Positions 59,282-64,000 of a stretch of DNA of 64,000 nucleotides are shown here, piece by piece. The position numbers and the translations under genes are program-made. The notes below the pieces were generated by a model. That model saw only the letters and a program-made list of their open reading frames with translations. It did not search any database and was not told where the DNA came from. The first letter of the stretch is position 1, and each line of letters starts with the position of its first letter. The DNA comes from an uncultured Oscillospiraceae bacterium (GTDB taxonomy: Bacteria; Bacillota; Clostridia; Oscillospirales; Acutalibacteraceae), in contig UQWL01000001.1 of NCBI GenBank assembly GCA_900544715.1, positions 186,001 to 250,000 on the forward strand, in the 5' to 3' direction.

Positions 59282-60010
59282 TCATCCGTTACCCGCCTGG
59301 ATTATTTTTTGCAATTCTTCTGCCGTGATTTCCCTGCACCCGCCCGGCCCAAGCGTTTCGTCGAGCGGGAGATTGCCCATTTTGACGCGGCGCAGGGCCG
59401 TGACCTCGTTGCCAACGGCGGCAAACATGCGCTTGATCTGATGGTATCTCCCCTCATAGAGCACCACCTCGGCCAGCGGGGTTTCGCCGCCCTCTATAAT
59501 TCGCAGCCCCGCCTTCATGCAGCGTGTGCCGTCGGCGAGCAGGACGCCTGCGTGGAACGCTTCCGCCAGCCGATCGTCCGCAGGGCACGCAAGCCGGGCG
59601 AGATAGGTTTTGGCAATATGTTTTTTCGGGGAGAGAATCCGGTGGGCAAAGGCGCCGTCGTTTGTAATCAGCACAAAGCCGGTCGTATCCTTATCGAGCC
59701 GCCCGGCGGGGAACAATCCGTCCCGTCGGAGGGCGGGGGGTACCAGGTCGATCACGGTTTTTTGCTCCGAATCCCGGCTCGCGGAGACGATGCCTGCGGG
59801 CTTATCGAGCATGAGGTAAAGATATTTGGAAATAAAAAGAGGCCGGCCGGAAACGGTGATCTGATCCGCTTCCGGATCGGCCTTTTGCCCTGCGTCCTGC
59901 ACAGGGCTGCCGTTAAGTACGACCGCGCCGCTTTTGACGAGCCTGCGCACGTCGCTGCGGGAAAGCGCCCCTTGGGAGGCGATTAGTTTATCGATGCGTT
60001 CCTGCGGCAT
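59282..60010 (-). CDS. RsuA-family 16S rRNA pseudouridine synthase
   Basis: 242 residues. N-terminal S4 RNA-binding domain (RIDKLIASQGALSRSDVRRLVKSGAVVLNGSPV) and catalytic domain with the signature aspartate in FPAGRLDKDTTGFVLITNDG and the YEGRYHQIKRMFAAVG motif. RsuA-type enzymes modify U516 of 16S rRNA (E. coli numbering). The ATG at 60010 follows AAAGGGGGC; the frame remains open a little further upstream. Confidence 0.92.
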   Translation of the reverse strand: MPQERIDKLIASQGALSRSDVRRLVKSGAVVLNGSPVQDAGQKADPEADQITVSGRPLFISKYLYLMLDKPAGIVSASRDSEQKTVIDLVPPALRRDGLFPAGRLDKDTTGFVLITNDGAFAHRILSPKKHIAKTYLARLACPADDRLAEAFHAGVLLADGTRCMKAGLRIIEGGETPLAEVVLYEGRYHQIKRMFAAVGNEVTALRRVKMGNLPLDETLGPGGCREITAEELQKIIQAGNG

Positions 60011-60118
60011 GGTGGCACGCCCCCTTTCATTCTGACACAAAACATCCTTCCGGGCAAAACTTCCGTCTACAGCCCTACTCCAAATCAGATGTCTGACGGC
60101 TGTAATCTGGTATCTGCG

Positions 60119-62389
60119 TTACGAGCGGTCAACCTTTAACACGCCGTCAATCTTCGCTACCTTTGCCATCACGCTGCGCAGATGCTCCACGCCGTCCACC
60201 GTGATTGTCATCGTCAGCGTACAGCGCCCGTCTTTAAGCTCGCGCGTATTCATGGAATGAATCATCACATGCATGTTGGCAAGCTGGCCGGACACATCCG
60301 CCAGCAGCCCCACGCGGTCGAGGCAGGTGATGAGCAGGGAGGATTTAAATTCTTCCTTCACATTTTTATCCCAATAGGCATTGATCCAGCGTTCCGGCTC
60401 GTTGCACAGGGCGACAACTTGCGGCACGTTTGTGCAATCCCGCTTATGGATGGAAACGCCATGCCCGCGCGTGATAAAGCCGATGATTTGGTCGCCGGGC
60501 AGAGGGCTGCAGCAGCGGGCGAATTTAATCAGGCAGTTGTCGATGCCCTCGACGATCACGCCCTCGCTGCTCTTTACACGCTTCTTCGGCGGCGTAATGG
60601 CTACCTCGGGCGGCTGATTCGCCTTGACGAGCTTATAATACGTTTCCTTAATCGACGGCATCATGCGGATGACGGAGATGCCGCCGTAGCCGATGGCAGC
60701 ATAGAAATCTTCCATGGAGTTGCAGTGCTGCCGGTCCGCGATTTTTTGCAGGAACTCTTTGAGCTCGTCGTCCGCAAGGCGGATATTGTTGCGCTTAAAT
60801 TCCCGCTCCAGCTCCGCCTTGCCCTCGATGATGTTTTCCTCACGCTTTTCCTTCTTATACCAGGTGCGGATTTTGCCGCGCGCCTCGCTGGTGCGCACGA
60901 TTTTCAACCAATCGCGGCTGGGGCCCTTGCCGGGCTGGGCGGAGGTGAGCACCTCCACAATTTCGCCGGTTTTTACCTGATAGTCGAGCGGGACGATCCT
61001 GCCATCCACCTTTGCGCCCACCATGCGGTTGCCGACTGCGGAATGGATGGCATAGGCGAAGTCAATCACCGTTGCGCCGGTGGGCAGGTTGATTACGTCG
61101 CCGCGCGGGGTGAAAACGAACACGTCGTCCGGCACGAGGTCACTTTTGATCGTCTGGACGATGTCCTCCACATTTTCGCTGTCCTTCTGGTTTTCGAGCA
61201 GCTGGCGGATCCAGGCGAGCCGCTCCTCAAATTTATCCTTGCCGGACATGCCGAGCTTGTATTTCCAGTGCGCCGCGATGCCGTATTCCGCCGTGTAGTG
61301 CATCTCCCACGTGCGGATCTGCACTTCAAACGGCACGCCCTCCTTGCCGATCACCGTCGTGTGGAGCGACTGGTACATATTCGGCTTCGGCGTGGAGATA
61401 TAATCCTTGAACCGCCCGGGGATCGGGCGGAACATATCGTGGATGATGCCCAGGCAGTTGTAGCAGTCGATCACAGAATCGACGATGATGCGCACGGCGT
61501 AGATATCGTAGATTTCATCGAAATTATGGTTTTGCATATACATCTTGCGGTAGATGCCGTGCACGCTCTTGATGCGCCCGTCGATGCGCGCGCCGGGCAC
61601 CACCTGATCCACGCGGGCCTGGATGCGCGTTTTGATCTCCTCCAGAAATTCCCGCCGGGCGTTGCCCTGCAGCTGGATCGATTCCTCAATTTCGTGGTAA
61701 GCCACCGGGTCGAGATAGCTGATGGCGAGATCCTCCAGCTCCTCCTTGATGGCGCGAATGCCGAGCCGATGCGCGATGGGAGCGTAAATTTCGAGCGTTT
61801 CCAGCGCCGTATCGCGCCGCTTTTGCTCAGGCTTGAAATTCAATGTCCGCATATTGTGCAGCCGGTCCGCCAGCTTGATGATGATCACACGGATATCCTG
61901 CGACATCGCCAGCAGCATCTTGCGGATATTCTCCGCCTGCTGTTCCTCCTTGGTGGAAAGCGGCACCTTGCCGAGCTTTGTCACGCCATCCACAAGGTGG
62001 GCGATGGTCTTGCCGAATTTCGCGGTGATATCCTCAAGGGTTTCGTCCGTATCCTCCACCACATCATGCAGGAGCGCGGCGATTACAGATTCCTTATCCA
62101 TCCCCATCTCCGCGAGGATACGCGCCACGCAGATCGGGTGGATGATATAGGGCTCGCCGGAATAGCGGTGCTGCCCCTCGTGCGATTGGCGCGCGAGCGC
62201 ATAGGCTCCATCCACCTCGGCGATCTCCTCGGGAGAAAAGCTTTTGGCGAGCAGCTCGCGCAGAGCGATGTAGCCGTCGCCCTTTTGTGGGGCGGGCGCG
62301 CTCTCCGTTTGCTTCACCGCGGCATCATTGCGGATTACTGGCAGGCTGTCGTGCAGGGCAGCCTCAGGCCTCTTTTTTTCGTCCGTCAT
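60119..62389 (-). CDS. rel: Bifunctional (p)ppGpp synthetase/hydrolase (Rel)
   Basis: 756 residues. HD hydrolase domain (GEPYIIHPICVARILAEMG, LLHDVVEDTDE), synthetase domain (DIYAVRIIVDSVIDCYNCLGIIHDMFRPIPGRFKDYISTPKPNMYQSLHTTVIG), TGS domain (DDVFVFTPRGDVINLPTGATVIDFAYAIHSAVG) and C-terminal conserved cysteine and ACT domain (FARCCSPLPGDQIIGFITRG). The HDxxED hydrolase motif is intact, so it is bifunctional. The ATG at 62389 has GGAGG 8 nt upstream and overlaps the recJ stop by 26 nt. Confidence 0.97.
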   Translation of the reverse strand: MTDEKKRPEAALHDSLPVIRNDAAVKQTESAPAPQKGDGYIALRELLAKSFSPEEIAEVDGAYALARQSHEGQHRYSGEPYIIHPICVARILAEMGMDKESVIAALLHDVVEDTDETLEDITAKFGKTIAHLVDGVTKLGKVPLSTKEEQQAENIRKMLLAMSQDIRVIIIKLADRLHNMRTLNFKPEQKRRDTALETLEIYAPIAHRLGIRAIKEELEDLAISYLDPVAYHEIEESIQLQGNARREFLEEIKTRIQARVDQVVPGARIDGRIKSVHGIYRKMYMQNHNFDEIYDIYAVRIIVDSVIDCYNCLGIIHDMFRPIPGRFKDYISTPKPNMYQSLHTTVIGKEGVPFEVQIRTWEMHYTAEYGIAAHWKYKLGMSGKDKFEERLAWIRQLLENQKDSENVEDIVQTIKSDLVPDDVFVFTPRGDVINLPTGATVIDFAYAIHSAVGNRMVGAKVDGRIVPLDYQVKTGEIVEVLTSAQPGKGPSRDWLKIVRTSEARGKIRTWYKKEKREENIIEGKAELEREFKRNNIRLADDELKEFLQKIADRQHCNSMEDFYAAIGYGGISVIRMMPSIKETYYKLVKANQPPEVAITPPKKRVKSSEGVIVEGIDNCLIKFARCCSPLPGDQIIGFITRGHGVSIHKRDCTNVPQVVALCNEPERWINAYWDKNVKEEFKSSLLITCLDRVGLLADVSGQLANMHVMIHSMNTRELKDGRCTLTMTITVDGVEHLRSVMAKVAKIDGVLKVDRS

Positions 62390-64000
62390 GTTGATCGCCT
62401 CCAATCGCCCGCAGGCGTTGTAAAATCAAAGAATCATCGAGATTTACCTTTATTGTGTCCGGTGGGAGGATGATATTCCCCTCCTCGTTTTTTTGGATCA
62501 GATGAAGCTCCTCCATCGCGTCAAGGGCGACCTGCACCTGGCAGAGGTTCCCGCCCTTGCCCGCGAGGCGCAGGCAGAGCATTTCCGCGCCAAAGCGCCA
62601 ACCCACATTTGCGCGCAGCATCCGGTAGATATGCGCCGTCTGCTCCCGGGAGGGCAGGGCAAGGGCGGCTTCCTCCACCGTATGCAGCTCGCCGCGTCGA
62701 TATGCTTCGTAAAGCCGTTCCGCCTGGAAGAGCGCGTCCTCATCCATTCCGGAAAGGCGCATCGCATGGATCTGAACGGAAACATCCGCCTTCCCCCGAA
62801 ACTCATTGCGCGCGGCGCGCACTGCCAAATCCACCACATCCCCGATGCAGTAGGGGAATTCAGCGGGGGTAAGGCCAAACCGCATGGCGGTGATCTGCGT
62901 GCCTCCACGTGAAAAACGCAATCGCAGATGCTTGCCGCCTCCCACGGGCTGCACCGATTCCAGCCGCATGCGGAACAGGCCGAACAGCGGCTGCGGGTTG
63001 CCCGCGCCGAAGGGCTCAAGCGCGCCAACCGCGTCAATCATATCGAGCGTGAGATAAACAGGGTTTAAACGGCAATCGAGCCGCAGCACAGGGAAGGGGA
63101 GCTCCGCCTGGGCAGCATAGCCGTTGATGCAGTTGCGAAAGGCCTCCACATTCCCACTTTCCAGCTCCAACCCAGCGGCAAGCGTATGGCCACCAAAATG
63201 GAGCAGCATGTTTTTGGAGGCTTCCAGCGCGTCATAAAGGGAAAAGCCCTCGATGCTGCGGCCGGAGCCCTTGGCCTGGCCGCCGTCTGTTGTGATCACA
63301 ATGCTTGGCCGACCGTAGGTTTCCACCAGCCGGGCGGCGACGATGCCGAGCACGCCGGAGTGCCAACCCTCGCCGGCCACGACCAGCACGCGGTCAAAGC
63401 GGCGCTGTGGGTGTTCGTCGAGCTGACGCTCCACCTGCCGGAGAATTTCTCCCTCCGTTTCCTGCCGCAGGGCGTTTGTTTGGCAGATCTCCTCGGCAAG
63501 GGAGGCGGCTTCCTCTTCCTCCTCACTGAGCAAAAGATGCAGCGCGCGCTGGGCGGAGCCCATGCGGCCCGCCGCGTTGATGCGCGGTGCGAGCGTGAAG
63601 GCAATGTTGACGGCTGTGAGCGGCTTTTCCGCAAAGCCCGCCGCTGCCCGCAGAGCCGTGAGGCCGGGGCGGCTGTTTGCATTGATTCGCTCCAGGCCAT
63701 AGCGGACGATGCGGCGGTTTTCCCCATGGAGGGGCACAACGTCTGCCACTGTGCCCAACGCCACCAGGTCGGCATAGTCCTCCATCAGCGCCTGCGTATC
63801 GCCCTCAAGCGCGGCGGCCAGATAAAATGCAACTCCGACCCCTGCCAGATCACAGAAGGGGCAGGTGCTGTCCAGCCTGTGGGCGTCGACGATTGCAGCG
63901 GCGTGCGGCAGTGTTTCCCCGGCGCGGTGATGGTCTGTAATCACCAGATCAAGCCCGAGCGAGGCGGCGTATTCCGCTTCCTCCAGGGCGCTGACCCCGT
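62364..64000 (-). CDS. recJ: Single-strand DNA exonuclease RecJ, C-terminal part (5' end outside window)
   Basis: The frame is open to the window edge; the first complete residues read GVSALEEAEYAASLGLDLVITDHHRAGETLP, the DHH domain motif. DHHA1 with GGHTLAAGLELESGN, an OB-fold-like part (LRLDCRLNPVYLTLDMIDAVGALEPFGAGNPQPLFGLFRMRLESVQPVGGGKHLRLRFSRGG) and a further ~180-residue C-terminal region follow. RecJ degrades 5'-ended ssDNA in recombination and repair. recJ-rel neighbourhood is common in Firmicutes; the apt gene often between them is missing. Confidence 0.95.
   Translation of the reverse strand, partial: GVSALEEAEYAASLGLDLVITDHHRAGETLPHAAAIVDAHRLDSTCPFCDLAGVGVAFYLAAALEGDTQALMEDYADLVALGTVADVVPLHGENRRIVRYGLERINANSRPGLTALRAAAGFAEKPLTAVNIAFTLAPRINAAGRMGSAQRALHLLLSEEEEEAASLAEEICQTNALRQETEGEILRQVERQLDEHPQRRFDRVLVVAGEGWHSGVLGIVAARLVETYGRPSIVITTDGGQAKGSGRSIEGFSLYDALEASKNMLLHFGGHTLAAGLELESGNVEAFRNCINGYAAQAELPFPVLRLDCRLNPVYLTLDMIDAVGALEPFGAGNPQPLFGLFRMRLESVQPVGGGKHLRLRFSRGGTQITAMRFGLTPAEFPYCIGDVVDLAVRAARNEFRGKADVSVQIHAMRLSGMDEDALFQAERLYEAYRRGELHTVEEAALALPSREQTAHIYRMLRANVGWRFGAEMLCLRLAGKGGNLCQVQVALDAMEELHLIQKNEEGNIILPPDTIKVNLDDSLILQRLRAIGGDQHDGRKKEA

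Noticed and set aside
60182..62473. 763-codon plus-strand ORF opposite rel
   Set aside because: Antisense shadow; rel is full length with HD, synthetase, TGS and ACT domains.

Overview
The window reads as part of the chromosome of a GC-rich, spore-forming, strictly anaerobic Firmicute of the class Clostridia, probably near the Oscillospiraceae/Ruminococcaceae. I judged base composition by eye and did not compute it. Evidence for this: sporulation and germination genes (cwlJ, gerQ-like, bofA, yaaL), a perfect CIRCE heat-shock operator, a T-box leader, RNase M5, RqcH, an RSH-type (p)ppGpp enzyme, a flavodiiron protein, an [FeFe]-hydrogenase and a HydBC-type flavin/iron-sulfur complex. Both ends are cut inside genes: comEC on the left and recJ on the right.

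Layout. 0-10 kb: comEC (partial), holA, RNase M5, a phosphoesterase lipoprotein, glycerate kinase, two GNAT acetyltransferases, pyrophosphatase and a large DUF5696-type lipoprotein. 10.2-11 kb: a nominally empty stretch holding two promoter-peptide-terminator cassettes for 24- and 21-residue cationic amphipathic peptides. 11-19 kb: a GH5 glycosidase, the HrcA-type clpB and hsp20 pair, a two-component system and a small membrane protein. 19-25 kb: a MITE-like element, an [FeFe]-hydrogenase, a DUF6056-like membrane protein, an FAD/Rieske oxidoreductase, a broken duplicate of its Rieske tail in an AT-rich patch, and an SdpI-like membrane protein. 25-27.6 kb: an isoleucine-type T-box in front of an XRE-cupin regulator and an acyl-CoA synthetase. 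27.7-37 kb: an AT-rich XRE gene, tRNA-Val, yaaL-bofA, a clan GH-D-like glycosidase, a transglutaminase-like protein, cwlJ-gerQ, and a YtrA-type regulator with an ABC exporter. 37-46.6 kb: DUF1858 protein, trmK-nif3-rqcH, an alpha/beta hydrolase, flavodoxin, flavodiiron protein, a lipoprotein, a condensation-domain acyltransferase and a second GerQ-like gene. 46.7-52.8 kb: an electron-transfer operon (NuoE-like, NuoF-like and a 1158-residue ferredoxin/GltD/NuoG-like fusion) with a terminator in its leader. 52.8-55.2 kb: a cobalamin riboswitch in front of two exported proteins that together resemble the two halves of animal transcobalamin/intrinsic factor. 55.3-64 kb: nnr, a lipoprotein, a MazF without a visible MazE, a short S51 peptidase, a GNAT, an RsuA-type pseudouridine synthase, rel and recJ.

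The observations most worth following up are: (1) the isoleucine T-box over an acyl-CoA synthetase, which suggests isoleucine made by salvage of 2-methylbutyrate; (2) the twin amphipathic-peptide cassettes; (3) the B12-controlled split transcobalamin-like pair; (4) the NuoEF plus GltD/NuoG-like fusion complex with an attenuator-like leader. All functions are inferred from sequence reading without database searches.
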